DNA of 64,000 bases from Mallotus nudiflorus (GCA_947683625.1 CANTUR010000906.1:930001-994000); one strand, 5' to 3'; numbered from the stretch's first letter, positions 25,340 through 37,544 are shown. Made by a program: numbers and translations. The notes: a model not told the origin generated them from the letters alone.

Positions 25340-26303
25340 ATGCTGCCATATTTTAATATGAATTTCATTATTTTATTAATGAAATGATGTTTTGGAGAAT
25401 AGTCATTGAACGTACCACCTAGTGGGCCACACTAAGACTGTTATGCAATAATACGCTAGATGTTAGGTTATGATATATTGATTAATTTGAGTTATGATAA
25501 AGATTTAATTATTAAGATTGTGAATAGAGAGTGGTGTGGCTGTGGGAACTCAGTTGATTTAGTGTCTCACGGCTAGTCCTGTCGGTAGTGAGACTGTGGG
25601 AGCTTGGTTAACTCAGTGTCCCAGGGAAAGTCCACTGTCCAATTTGAGAAGGGAAATACTTTTGGATTTAAGTGAGCATGTTGGCTAGTGAGGTTCAGTG
25701 ATTGAGATTACGAAAAATTTTAGGGTGCTGCTCTAATCCTCCACCCAAAATCTTTCTGCATTTATTTATTTATCGTAAAATGTGATTTCGAGCATCTTTA
25801 TGAAATGCATGTATAAAATAAATAAATATATAAATATTATTATACTAATGCTTGAATGTCTATGTCCTTAGGTTACATGCATATATATAATAAGATTCAC
25901 TCAATGAGGTCTAACCCCCCTCAATTATTTTTTAGGATCCTTTTCATTAGACCTCTTATAGTAGTTCTCTTCATCGAACCCTTTCCTCATCGACTGACTT
26001 ATGTAAATTTTGGAACTATCACTCCTTGTATTTATTAGACATTGTAGTAGTAATATTTACTTGTGGTCGTAAGTTATATTGATGTTGTTAGTAGCTGTGT
26101 AGTTGAATATTTGTATGAACATATTTTATTATAATATAATATGGTGATTTCTTTATGTTTTAAAAAGTTTTAATTATGAGGCATGTTTATGGTTATATTA
26201 GTTTGTGGATTTTGTGTTTAAGGCTTGCTATGGGTTCCAGATTCATGAGAATTCCTGTTCCTTAGCGTCGGTCATGATCCCTGGGTTTGGCTTGTGACAA
26301 AGT

Positions 26304-26315
26304 TGGTATCAGAGC
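26304..26315 (+). promoter_or_regulatory. Primer-binding site of element A
   Basis: TGGTATCAGAGC, an exact match to the complement of the initiator tRNA-Met 3' end, four bases (aagt) after the LTR end. Element C has the same spacing. Confidence 0.95.
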
Positions 26316-26485
26316 CTAGGTTTAGTATGGTTAGAACTAGGTTGCTAAAGTTTGAGTTTTCTTTGAAACTACTGCATCAATTAGGTTCGATTATATCTTT
26401 AAAAGACTTTCTTACTTTATAATTCCATATAACCATTAAGATGTTTATTTTTGTCCGAATTGTATTTGTTTATGTTCTTTTCAGA

Positions 26486-26587
26486 ATGAGGAGGAGAGCG
26501 CGAGTCACTCCACCAGTCATTGAGGCCGAGGATAAGGAGTCCTACTAGGATGAGATTCTACCCCCTGAGTTGTCAATTAGGCATAGA
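26486..26587 (+). pseudogene. 5' end of the gag gene of element A
   Basis: Starts MRRRARVTPPVIEAED, matching the start of gag in element C (MRMRARVAPSVVEAED). It has an in-frame TAG where C has a glutamine codon, then is cut by solo LTR B. It resumes at 41384 in the Arg-Gly repeat (GRGKPRGAA), so both halves are the same gene. Confidence 0.88.
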
Positions 26588-26761
26588 TGTAATACCCTAT
26601 ATATGTACTAAAAAAAGGGGGGGGGTATTTTTATCAAATCATATTATTAATAATTACTTTTTCTTCATCATATTATATTTTATTTATGTTTATATTATTT
26701 TAGGGTCGTTAATATATGTGAGTATTATTTAATTGTTGTTTAAAATTTCATTGTCTATTTT

Positions 26762-26783
26762 ATTGTTATTATTATTATTATTA

Positions 26784-26832
<49 letters not shown>

Positions 26833-26836
26833 CATT
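26762..26836. repeat. (ATT)n microsatellite
   Basis: Runs of tta/att units with few interruptions, inside LTR B. Confidence 0.95.
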
Positions 26837-26884
26837 TTAAATTATATTAAATTTTATGTCTATATGGGTGCTTATAAATAAATG

Positions 26885-26886
<2 letters not shown>

Positions 26887-26939
<53 letters not shown>
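26887..26939. repeat. (TA)n followed by (TG)n microsatellite
   Basis: tatatata leads into about 19 tg units, inside LTR B. Confidence 0.95.
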
Positions 26940-26940
<1 letters not shown>

Positions 26941-26998
26941 GATATATTTAAGTAGGGTTTAAATTGTTATAAGTGTGTGTATATTGGTAGGTTATATG

Positions 26999-26999
<1 letters not shown>

Positions 27000-27087
<88 letters not shown>
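27000..27087. repeat. (TA)n microsatellite at the probable LTR promoter
   Basis: About 42 TA units directly before the GC-rich leader of LTR B. The same position holds about 14 units in 22084-25339 and about 22 in E (62586-62631). It gives false Tyr-Ile open frames. Confidence 0.95.
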
Positions 27088-27089
<2 letters not shown>

Positions 27090-28197
27090 CATTAGAACCC
27101 GAAGAAAAAAAAAAAAACCCATCCCCTGTCACCCACACTTCCCTCACCCACCATCATCACCGACACTCCCTTCACCGGCGCCACCCTCACCTCCACCAGA
27201 TGACCTGCGCTCGCCACCTTCCTTAAGCGGTCTGCTGCTGCTGCCTTCTCCTTCCTCGCAACAGGACTCCCTTCTCCCCGTCAGACAGCAAGCTCTCTCT
27301 CCTTGCGCGCGCGACAACACATCCTGCCAGCTGAATCTCCGCTCGCTATTGCTGTCCACCTCGCCTGTGCTGCTCGATCTCCTCCATTTCTCCCAGCGAC
27401 AGCAAGCTTTCCTCCTCTTCTCCCTCGTCCTGCTGACAGTGAGTAATGCTCACTTGGTCCTTCCTTCATTTGATTTCTTTGCTTGATTTTGGTGGATCCT
27501 AGGTTAGTTAGAGTTGTTTAGTATGTTTTAAAGTTGGTTTTAATGTTTTTGAAGCTTTTGGTAATTTAGTTAAATTTCCAGAAATTATTTAATATTTAAT
27601 TGGCTTTATTTGATAATTATTTGGGTATAATTCATAACTAGGGTGGTTGTTAATAATTATTTTTGAGTGAAACAAATTTTATTGAAATTTTTAGGAATTA
27701 TTGCAAATTTGGTAGAATTTTTTGAAAATGTTAGTAATATTTTGTTAATTTTTGAAAATTATAGTAAAAAATTGTGAAATTTTGATAAATGAGGTTATTA
27801 GTGAATTTTATAAATTTTAGAACTCGAATTATAATTTTTTTTGAGATTTTATTACTATTTTTATAAATATTTTTGAGTTTATGTAAAATGTGATTTTTAG
27901 GTTAAATAATATTTTTGGGAGAAAATTTTTGGTTGATTAAATGTTTTAATTATATTAGGAGGAATTATTTTGAGAAAAATAAGTTTTAGATGATTAGATA
28001 ATTTTAAGGAATTATTTTTAGTATTAATAGCACATTATGTAATTTATGTATTTTGGGGGTAAAAAATGTAATTTTACACTAAATATGATAAAATATATAT
28101 TTTAATTAGTTTTATTAATATTTAAAGGGTTTAGACAAATTTTTATAAATTAATTGATATCCTTACCTAAGTAGTGTAAATTCTAAATATCAAATTC

Positions 28198-28201
<4 letters not shown>

Positions 28202-28251
<50 letters not shown>
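28202..28251. repeat. (AT)n microsatellite in LTR B
   Basis: About 24 uninterrupted AT units. Confidence 0.95.
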
Positions 28252-28258
<7 letters not shown>

Positions 28259-28535
28259 TACATTACAATAGTTTTAATTTGGGTTATAATTATATTTATA
28301 TTTTTGATGATGGAATGCAAATTTAATTGTTTAATTTTGAATAATTGAGATTTTATATAATTTTATTTATTTTTAGCATGTGTGTATGGGAAATATGTAT
28401 TTGAGAAATAAATATTATAAATTCTTGATATTTCATTGAGTTGTGATCTCGGTCGGGGAAAATTGTAGTTTTGGGAGCCCGACTCGAGTGTGAATGTTTG
28501 TGGATATTAGAAGTGCATTTTCTATGCAGGTCTGG

Positions 28536-28610
28536 CTCTACCTTGGTAGAGAGATGTCCGTTTTACAGAGGAGACTCTGTCGAAATTTAGGTAGATTTTC
28601 TCGTAAAACG
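28536..28610 (+). other. Hairpin module 1 (representative copy, LTR B)
   Basis: A first stem pairs ctctacc (28536-28542) with ggtagag (28545-28551). A second, enclosing stem pairs cgttttac (28559-28566) with gtaaaacg (28603-28610). The same architecture occurs at 21652-21726 (A), 23774-23850 (solo LTR), and on - at about 30775-30853 and 39016-39094 (both LTRs of C) and 50614-50690 (F). In A the first stem is ctctact/agtagag and the second cattttA/taaaatg; in the C family the first is ctctactc/gagtagag. Bases on both sides changed together, which indicates selection on pairing at some time in the family's history. Confidence 0.6.
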
Positions 28611-29084
28611 TGATACTCGTAAAATTTCTAACGTTAGTTAGGTTATATCCGTCTGTCGAGTCTTGTCCGATTTTCCTCGAGTCAGCCTAGAATTTCATTG
28701 TTTTGTTGGTTGTTGATTTCGATTCCTTAGTCATGTGTTAAAAGTCAAATTGTTATTTTCTTTTAGAGCATTTCGGAGCAGAAGCTATGAGACCGAGGCA
28801 GACGCGTGGTCATCAGCCTTTACATTCATCCCGTAAGTCGATAAAATGATCTGTGCGTGTGTTTTATTTGAAGATGCGTGCGCTCATATTTTTTTTATGT
28901 TATTATTATATGATTTATTTAATTTAATGCTACTATTTAAAGTTTAAGCGCATTTTATTTATTTAAAATCAGTTTTGAGAAATTTTGATAGAACGGGCTA
29001 CCTGGTGGGTTTCACCAGGACTATATGCACATGGTAGAGATTGAGAGATGGATCCGATAATTGTATGAATGATGAATGTTAAAC

Positions 29085-29285
29085 TGGGACGGGTACCTCG
29101 GTAGAAGCCTTTGCTCTCGGGGACCGCCAGTGATTGTAAGGTTGATAATGGACTGGGATGGGTGTCTCGATCGATGCCTTTGCTTTCGGAGACCGCCAGT
29201 ACCATATATATTTGGATTAAGTGAATGACTACGTCTTGGTGCCTCGGTTGATGCCTTTGCTCTCGGGGACCGGTAGTCTAGTTGG
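29085..29285 (+). repeat. Three-fold internal repeat near the end of LTR B
   Basis: Three units of the kind 'gcctttgctctcggggaccg' occur at about 29107, 29178 and 29249, each preceded by a 'cctcggt' or 'tctcgat' box, about 71 bp apart. The C-family LTRs have two units of a different but equivalent motif (agctcggttgacctagtgtc; 24560 and 24612 in the solo LTR). Confidence 0.7.
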
Positions 29286-29299
29286 AATAAGTGGGCCTA

Positions 29300-32200
29300 T
29301 GTCACGACCCAAAACAGGGGCCATGACCGGCGCTAGGGAACGGGAATTCTTTCGAATCCGGAACCCGTAGCAAGCAAGCCTAAAAATAATAAAATAAACA
29401 TGCAATAATAACAATAACAATATAATATGCAGCGGAAATAAAAATCATAATATCATAATATCATTTTCATCACTGGATTTAATCAAAATCCCATCTCATA
29501 AATATATAATCTTTTAATACAAATCCAGTTTCAACATAATACATCTCTTTGAAATAAAATACATGAAATCCAATACTTTAATTCACAACTACTGCAGTGT
29601 CTAGATAAAATAAATAAGACTCAAGTAGATAATTTACATAAAGAAGCCGGGGCGGAAGAAATCCGGCGTATCAACCTGCTACTGAGGTCTAAAGAAGTTG
29701 ACTCTCCTGAAAAATAGTCAACGGAGGGGAGTCAGACCTCACTGAGTGAATTACTATAATATATATACATACACACTAAATGATAATGAATACAATCAAC
29801 AGTATATATATATCTAATATATATACAGGCAAATACACACAAATGCAGAAAATCATTTTATATGTTTTATGGAAAATCATCTTTTATGAAGGATTACATA
29901 GAACCCTAGAATATCGCAACCTCAGAAATAGTGTTAAACAACACTCTGGCCATACAGGCTCACTTATTCCAAATATATCCACTTAATCCATTTGGACAGT
30001 AGACTGGCCCCGAGACACTAAGTCAACCGAGCTCCAGCAGTCTGACTGCCAGTGTGATTGGCCCCGAGACACTTGGTCAACCGAGCTCCAGCAATCACAC
30101 CTCCAAACCACATCTCACACATATCAATAATCACATCAAATCAATATCCACAGTTAGTTAGTATTATAGCCTAAATACTATAGGCGTACCGGTACGTACT
30201 CGGTCCTAGTGCTGCCCACTAGGTAGCACGTTCTATTGATATCCTTCATCATAAAACATTCATTCACAAAAATAAATGATGCATGAATGTAAATGAAATA
30301 ACAATATAATCCATATATATATACCAGAAATATACCAAAAGTAAACCAGGTATATTTCGAGTATATATACGTCAAATGCATTCAATCAAATTATAAATTA
30401 AGCTGGAAATATATTTAAAAACATTTTAAGTATATTTTATTTACAAAACATGTATATAATTTAATATATACCAAAAATAAACCAAAAATATACTTAATGT
30501 AAACTTAAGAAATAATCAAATTATTTATGCATATTTAATCAACATAAAACATGCATTTCTAAATCATGCATCCTAAGCATATATATATAAAATAGTAACT
30601 CACCTAATGCGCTCCACGAGACAGGTCCGACGGGCCTGGTCCACTAGCCCTCGGTCTCAGCGCAACTAAACAAGTAATAAATAATCGACATCAGAATAAA
30701 CCCTAACAGAAATCCTAGAATTCAATCTAGAGTATTTAACACAGAATCGGAAATTAGGGTTCGACTGGATATCACGTTTTACGAGAATTCTATCGAAAAT
30801 CCGGTAGAACCTCCCCTGTAAAACGGACATCTCTCTACTCAAAAGAGTAGAGCCGACCTTGCAAAGAAATACACTTCGAAAAATAGGCTCAACATAATCA
30901 AAATCCCACGGTCGGACTCCAAACTACAGTCCATCGATCGGGGTCCACAAACACAGAACATATTCCAGATATACCAAAAATATCCTCACAACATAATAAT
31001 ACATCTCATAGGTATAAATTACATAATTAACCTTGAAACACTGTAAAAATCGATTAAAACTCATTTTATTAGAAAAATCGTATATTATATATATAATTGA
31101 AAATAATTCACGAAAAATAGTTTTAATTAGTTAAAAATACCAAATATTTTGTAGAAATCATTTTTATACCTTAAATAACTAATAAAACCAATTAAATTAC
31201 ATTTTTAGACAATTTAGGGTAAAATTACCAAAATACCCCTATATATATAAATATACTTAAATTACTTCAAAAATTCACCAAAAATCATACAATTATCCAA
31301 AATTAATTTTCTCAACATATTTATCAATAATATTAATAATTAAACTCAATTAACCAATTAAATTCAAATAAAAACACATTTAACCCTAATTTCTTAAAAT
31401 CACATAAACTTCAATAATTCAAAATAAATACTTAGAAATTCATAAAAATTCCAAATAAATTCCTATAATTCATTTCAACACCTAATTCAACCATAAACTC
31501 CAATTTCATAATTTAAATAATTAATTTCCGAAAATTAGAAAATAATATTAAAATATTCAAAAATGCCCAAAAATCCAAAAAATATCCAAAAATTATACAA
31601 AAATTCATACATGTATATTGAGCTACTAGGAACAACATTTGTGAAGGAAGTTTTCATGAATCAATCAATTCAAAGCTCAAAAAAATAAAAAACCCTAATA
31701 GGCCGAAATTGACAAAATCGAAACCTAGGCAATTCGAGACCATTTTAGCTCAAACCAAAGCTAGAATCACACTCACCGGAGCTGAAGGAGAAGAAAGAGA
31801 CTGGCAGTGTCGAAAACGGTGGCCGAAATCGACGTGATCGACGGTGGATCGATTTTCGGCTTCTCCGGCCAAAATTGACTTCCAAGCGCCGGAAACGGCT
31901 TCCTGAGGCGACGGAAATGGTTGGGGAAGATGGTGGCACACCGGACGGCACACCCATGGTGAGGAAATGGCGTGACAGATGCCTGGACGGCAAGGAGAAG
32001 GATCAGGAGGAAGAAGGAGACTCGGGGGCAAATGTGTAATTTTCCAATTCTTTTGTAATTTGACAAATTTTAATGTATATATGTATATATATATACTTTA
32101 TACTATATATTAAAATAATATTAAATTACACACATCAAATATACACCACACACATAAAATTTAATATTTTAATAATTTATACTAAATAAAATTTAATTAA

Positions 32201-32548
32201 ATAACAATAAAACTAATAAATAATTAATAAAATATTAGGGAAATAATAAACCCTAATTAAATAATTATACACACACGTAGGCTTTATTTAGTATTTAAAA
32301 ATACGCATGAGTTCATGCAAGTCCGTAAATACATTTAAAATAATTAATAATACATTGTTTACGTGAAAATTTCCCCGAAAATACAAGTCCCGGGAAAATT
32401 TTACGTAAAACACTGAAAATAATACACAGTAATAAAATAGGTTTTAAATACATATTAACTCGTAAAAATATCATATAAAATACAGAAATTATTAACACTG
32501 CATATCCCGGTACAGTGTAAAAATATTTTAAAAACACGGGATATTACA
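29300..32548 (-). repeat. 3' LTR of element C
   Basis: Plus-strand termini TGTCACGACC and GATATTACA. It has the hairpin modules on - (29693-29749 and 30775-30853) and the GC-rich leader at about 31790-32030, where short antisense-looking open frames arise by chance. Confidence 0.96.
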
Positions 32549-32560
32549 GTCTTCCCCCCT
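32549..32560 (-). promoter_or_regulatory. Polypurine tract of element C
   Basis: On - it reads AGGGGGGAAGAC directly before the 3' LTR start TGTAATATCCC. Element A has the similar tract TAAGGGGGGAAGAT at 61595-61608. Confidence 0.9.
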
Positions 32561-32595
32561 TACAAGAATTCGTCCCTGAATTCCAGAAAACAATA

Positions 32596-33165
32596 TCAAG
32601 AAGGAAAGAGATACGGGTAAGAAGCTCGCATCTCAGCTTCAGTCTCCCACGTATGCTCTTCAACTCTGTCGCTGCGCCACAGAACCTTAACCATCGGAAT
32701 CTGCTTCGATCGCAACTGTCGAACTTGAAAATCAACGATCGCCACAGGTTCTTCCATAAACTTCAAATCTTCACTCACTTCCACACTGTCAGGCTGCAAC
32801 ACGTGTGAAGGATCTGAGATATACTTCCTCAACATCGAGATATGAAATACTGGATGCACCTGTGACATACTCGGAGGCAAAACCAACCGATATGCAACAG
32901 TGCCAACTCTCTCCAGAATCTCAAACGGTCCAATGTATCTCGGTGCTAACTTACCCTTCCTGCCAAATCTCATCACACCCTTCATCGGAGATACTTTCAG
33001 AAAAATAAAATCTCCAACCTGAAACTCCACATCTTTGCGCCTAGGATCTGCATAACTCTTCTGTCTGCTAACTGCGGTCTCTAACCTGCGCTTGATCACG
33101 GTGACTTTCTCTGCAGCATCCTGAACCATCTCTGGTCCAGTCAAAGCTCTCTTACCAATCTCATC
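32596..33165 (-). pseudogene. Element C integrase C-terminus and chromodomain
   Basis: Contains the GPF/Y-type module (RYIGPFEILERVGTVAYRL) and, near the end, a chromodomain-like segment (EEPVAIVDFQVRQLRSKQ, VKVLWRSDRVEEHTWETE) typical of the Tekay lineage, ending in a true TGA stop. Chromodomains of this class bind methylated histone H3 and direct integration to heterochromatin. The frame is continuous with the rest of gag-pol but is preceded by a TAG at 33166-33168, where the family has tryptophan. Confidence 0.93.
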
Positions 33166-33168
33166 CTA

Positions 33169-33699
33169 ACTCAACGGGGATCTACACTGCCTTCCATACA
33201 ACGCCTCATATGGTGCTATGCCAATACTGCTATGGTAGCTGTTATTATATGCAAACTCAACAAGTAGCAAATGATCATCCCAGCTACCTCCCAAATCCAG
33301 GACACACATCCTCAACATACCTTCCAGTGTCTGGATCATCCTCTCAGACTGGCCATCTGTCTGAGGATGAAAAGCAGTACTGAAATCCAACCTAGTGCCC
33401 ATCGCTTCTTGCAACTTCTGCTAAAAACGAGAAGTAAACACCGAACCTCTATCTGACACAATGGACACAGGTACTCCATGAAGGCATACAATATGCTTCA
33501 CATACAACTTCGCCAATCTAGCAACTGAATATGTGGCTTTCACAGGCAAGAAATGTGCAGACTTCGTCAACCTGTCAACAATCACCCAGATGGAATCGTA
33601 TCCATCCTTCGAACGAGGTAAACCGACCACAAAATCCATAGCTATCCTTTCCCACTTCCACTCAGGAATAGGAAGAGGCTGAAGCTTCCCAGAAGGCTT
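33169..33699 (-). pseudogene. Element C integrase catalytic core
   Basis: Catalytic residues are visible: first Asp in AMDFVVGLPRS, second in SIVSDRGSVFTS, Glu in HPQTDGQSERMIQ, so the D,D-35-E set is intact. A TAG at 33421-33423 sits where the family has tryptophan (FTSRF then QKLQ), and another at 33700-33702 splits it from the zinc-binding part. All parts are in one frame. Confidence 0.94.
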
Positions 33700-36060
33700 C
33701 TAATGTTCGGCTTTCACTTGCTGACACGTCAAGCACTTAGCAACATAATCAGCAACATCTTTCTTCAATCCATCCCACCAGTATAGATCTCTGATACTGT
33801 GGTACATCTTAGTAACACCTGGATGAACGCTGTAAGCTGTAGAATGTGCTTCCTCTAAAATCTCCTCTCTTAAGTCATCTACATCTGGAACACACAATCT
33901 ACCACTGATCCACAACACACCATCATCATCAAGTGTGAAATCAGTAAACTTCCCTGCTCTGACATTCTCTGTAAGCTCTTCTAGAATAGGATCTCGGCTC
34001 TGAGCTACTTTAATCCTATCCCTCAATACAGATCGTACTTTAAACTGAGCTAACAGTCCACCTGATCTACTAATCTTCATCATCAGACCTTGATCCACCA
34101 TCAGATGCAATTCTTGGATCAATGGTCTCCTCTCAACACTGATGTGAGCAAGACTACCTGAGGACTTCCTACTCAAGGCATTTGCTACCACATTAGCTTT
34201 ACCCGGATGGTAAAGAATCTCGCAATCATAATCCTTCAACAGTTCCAACCATCTTCTCTGCCTCAAATTCAGATCTCGTTGCTGGAAAATGTACTTAAGG
34301 CTCTTGTGATCAGTAAATATCTCACAAGTCACCCCGTACAAATAATGTCTCCAAATCTTCAAAGCAAGGATCACTGCAGCCATCTCAAGATCATGTGTAG
34401 GATAGTTCTGCTCATGCTTCTTCAACTGGCTCGAAGCATAGGCTATCACCCTTCCATTCTGCATCAACACACAACCAAGACCAATTCTCGAAGCATCACA
34501 GTAAACTGTGAACTTATCCACACTATTAGGCAAAGCTAATACTGGCGCTGTGGTCAACTTCTCCTTCAATAACTGAAAACTATTCTCACAAGCTTCTGAC
34601 CACTCGAATCTAACATTCTTATGAGTCAAGCGAGTCATAGGGGCTGCAATTCTGGAAAAATCCTGCACAAACCGCCTATAATACCCAGCTAAACCCAGAA
34701 AACTTCGAATCTTTGTAACAGAAGTAGGTCTAGGCCACTCAGATACTGCCTCAACCTTCTGTGGATCAACCTGAATACCTTCTATAGACACTACGTGTCC
34801 AAGAAAAGAAACACTCTCTATCCAAAAATCACACTTCGAGAATTTAGCATAAAGCTGATGATCTCTCAGTGTCTGTAGTACAATCCTCAAGTGATATACG
34901 TGCTCTTCCATACTCCTCGAATATACCAGTATATCATCAATGAAGACTACCACAAACTGATCCACATACGGTCTGAATACTCTGTTCATCAGGTCCATAA
35001 AAGCTGCTGGTGCATTAGTCAAACCAAAAGACATCACCAGAAACTCATAATGGCCATATCGAGTGCGGAACGCTGTCTTAGGAATATCGGATTCACAAAT
35101 CCGCAACTGATGATAACCCGACCTCAAGTCAACCTTAGAAAAGAACTGTGCACCCTGTAGCTGATCAAACAAATCATCTATCCTCGGGAGAGGATACTTG
35201 TTCTTCACTGTCACTTTATTCAACTCTCTGTAGTCAATGCACAGTCTCAGGGTACCATCCTTCTTCTTCACAAACAGGACTGGTGCACCCCAAGGAGAAA
35301 CACTAGGTCTAATAAAACCTTTATCCAACAACTCTTGCAACTGCTCCTTTAACTCTCTCAACTCTGCAGGAGCCATACGATAAGGTGGCATAGATATAGG
35401 AGTAGTACCTGGTACCACATCTATACAGAACTCAATCTCTCTATGAGGTGGTAAACCTGGCAACTCCTTGGGAAAAACATCAGGAAACTCACAAGCAACC
35501 GGAACATCTGTGAGTGACAACTTCTCCACTGATGTATCCCTGACCAATGCCAAAAACCCCAGACAACCTTTCCTTAACAACTTCCTAGCCGTAATAGCAG
35601 AAATAAGATTCTGAGGTGCTGAACTCCTATCACCAACAAACTTAAATTCTACTTCACCAGGAATTCTAAAAGTCACCTCCTTATTCCTGCAATCTACCAT
35701 GGCATAGTGCTGAGATAACCAATCCATTCCCAAAATAACATCGAACTCCATCACATCCAACAAAATCAAATCAGCGGGTAATTCTCTATCTCCCACGAGA
35801 ACTGGACAACCAGAAAGAACAATATCGGCGTCCAAGGAATCGCTCAGAGGAGTGGCAATAGATAAAGGAAAAGCCATCCTCGAAGCTTGCCAACAAGATT
35901 TAGAAGCAAAAATAGGAGAAATAAATGAATGCGTCGCACTCGGATCAAACAAAACCCAAGCATCCAGGTAACAAATAGAAACAATACCTGCCACGACTGC
36001 ATTAGATGCCTGAGCATCCTGCTGAGTCAGATGGAAGACTCTGGCCTGACCTCGACCTCC
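33700..36060 (-). pseudogene. Element C protease, reverse transcriptase, RNase H and integrase zinc domain
   Basis: The longest open stretch, about 786 codons. Order: protease with VLFDPSATHSFIS; reverse transcriptase with YRELNKVTVKNKYPLPRIDD, SKVDLRSGYHQL and the catalytic VVFIDDILVYS; RNase H with VYCDASRIGLG, HDLEMAAV and FTDHKSLKY; then the HHCC zinc domain ending KCLTCQQVKAEH. The protease active site is DPSA instead of the usual DSGA, and the last RNase H aspartate is replaced by asparagine (VVANALSRK), so both enzymes are probably inactive. Bounded by TAG at 36061-36063 and 33700-33702. Confidence 0.96.
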
Positions 36061-36063
36061 CTA

Positions 36064-37347
36064 CTGACTGGTAGAAGCCTGGCCAACACCTCTGGCACCT
36101 CCTCTAGTACCTCTACCACGACTCTGCTGTGGAACAAACTGAGTGGAACTCTGATGCTGGGCTGGTGGTAACTGAAATGGCACGGGTGCTGCACTAGCAA
36201 TCGATTGCTGTGGGAATCGCGGAATCTACTGCTGCTGATACCCGGAATAAGGACACGATCTGGAAAAATGTCTTGTCTGCCCGCATCTGAAACATGTCAG
36301 TGGTGTCAGATAACACGATCCCTGATGGACTCTACCACAAGTCTGACAAACACTGGCCGCTGATCCAGAACTACGACCACTGCTGCTGCTCGAAGCACCT
36401 GACCCAAATCTGAATGATCTACGCTGACCTCCACGGCCATGTCTACTGCTCCGATGCACTCGCTGCTGCTGTCTCTGACTCTGCTGAGTCGAACCTCGCT
36501 GCTGACTGCTCGAACCAACATGAAAACTCAAATATGGAGTAGCCTGCGATCCACTCGACTGAACTCCCAACTGGTAATAATCAGGCATCGCTCCCTGCCT
36601 AACTAACCTCAGCTCAATCTCCTTAGCTAACTCAATCACAGACTCCAGAGTAAGACCTGCTGTAGGCATACTAGCAAAAGCTGAACCCAAACCAGTAACG
36701 TAGGTAGTGACAGCGAAATACTGATCCCACATCAGATCCTCTGCATATCTACCCAAACGAAGAAACTCTCGGGTATACTCCTCTACAGATCGATCTCCAC
36801 GAGAAATACTGGTCAACCGGAGACGATAGCTCAAACGAAGAGGCTCTGGACAAAATCTCCTCATGAACCGCTCTCGAAATTGAGCCCATGTCATCGTCAT
36901 CATATAAGGCTGGATCATCTAAATGAACCAATCCAAGGTTGGTCCCTCAACAGACAACTCAACGATCATGATCCGCTGGTACTCGGTATGAGCAGTCCGA
37001 GTCCTAGTCTCAATCGCATGCAGAAAGTCTAAAGGATCAGAAGTCCCATCAAAAGCAATCCTGCCAACTCGGGCATAGAACAAAGCTGCCTCAGGGTCAG
37101 ACATACCCTGCTGATAGGCAGGCTGAACAGGCTAAACAACTGGAGGAACAGGAACATCAAACTCAGGCTCAACAGGCTCCTCGTCCTGTAACTCTCTCTG
37201 CCTACGGCGACCTGCCGCTCCTCGAGGTCTACCTCTGCCACGACCTCTACGTCTAACTGGCTGCTCAGGAGGTAAAACCTCATCCTGAAAAGACTCATCA
37301 TCCTCGGCCTCAACGACTGATGGAGCAACACGCGCTCGCATCCTCAT
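36064..37347 (-). pseudogene. Element C gag
   Basis: Starts ATG at 37347 (MRMRARVAPSVVEAED), with an Arg-Gly rich stretch, then the retrotransposon gag domain (TWAQFRERFMRRFCPEPLRL, VEEYTREFLRLGRYA), a Ser/Gln-rich linker, and a zinc knuckle CFRCGQTRHFSRSC preceded by another Cys cluster (CQTCGRVHQGSC). In-frame TAGs at 37132-37134, 36919-36921, 36226-36228 and 36061-36063 all stand at expected glutamine codons. No frameshift occurs from here to 32596, so gag and pol form one frame as in Tekay elements. Confidence 0.95.
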
Positions 37348-37528
37348 TCTGAAAAGACAAACGAAAAGATTCAGACAAAACAGACAACGGAGGAATAACG
37401 TTGAAAACTACAGCAAGGAATACTTATCAAGACATACTTGAACCTAATACACTGTAGTAGTCTAACCAAAAACACAACTTTAAAACTAGGGCCACAACTC
37501 ACATAACTAAGCCCTGACACAGAACTCC

Positions 37529-37540
37529 GCTCTGATACCA
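37529..37540 (-). promoter_or_regulatory. Primer-binding site of element C
   Basis: TGGTATCAGAGC on -, exact for initiator tRNA-Met, four bases after the 5' LTR. Confidence 0.96.
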
Positions 37541-37544
37541 ACTT

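Larger units (their letters stand above)
20238..26299 (+). repeat. 5' LTR of element A (split by a solo LTR)
   Basis: Starts TGTTATGACC and ends GTGACA at 26299, four bases before the primer-binding site. Without the insertion it is about 2.8 kb (20238-22083 plus 25345-26299). It has a pyrimidine-rich block at 20478-20535, a hairpin module at 21652-21726, the 'tgaggtctaacc' hairpin at 25906-25955, and the 3' box 'gctatgggttccagattca' near 26225 shared with the other Tekay LTRs. Transcription probably starts before the CT-rich block, but no start can be proved. Confidence 0.85.

Noticed and set aside
26304..26315. tRNA-Met-like sequence considered as part of a tRNA gene
   Set aside because: Only the 12-nt complement of the tRNA 3' end is present, next to an LTR end: it is a primer-binding site.
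26975..27486. Open frames rich in Tyr-Ile followed by a Pro/Ser-rich tail
   Set aside because: Produced by the (TA)n microsatellite and the CT-rich leader of LTR B; the same position in other LTR copies has no conserved frame.
29780..30381. Frames of 60-70 codons repeated at 38021-38622
   Set aside because: They recur only because both LTRs of C contain the same sequence; they have no domain and no counterpart in LTR F or 22084-25339.
31745..32066. Overlapping minus-strand frames of 80-97 codons in the GC-rich block (also 40024-40272 and 22649-22946)
   Set aside because: They lie in the LTR leader, differ between the two LTRs of C by stops and shifts, and overlap in three frames, as expected from GC-rich non-coding DNA.
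33700..36060. Long open frame considered as a functional host gene
   Set aside because: It is the central part of the gag-pol frame of element C, between LTRs with a perfect target duplication, and has altered active sites.
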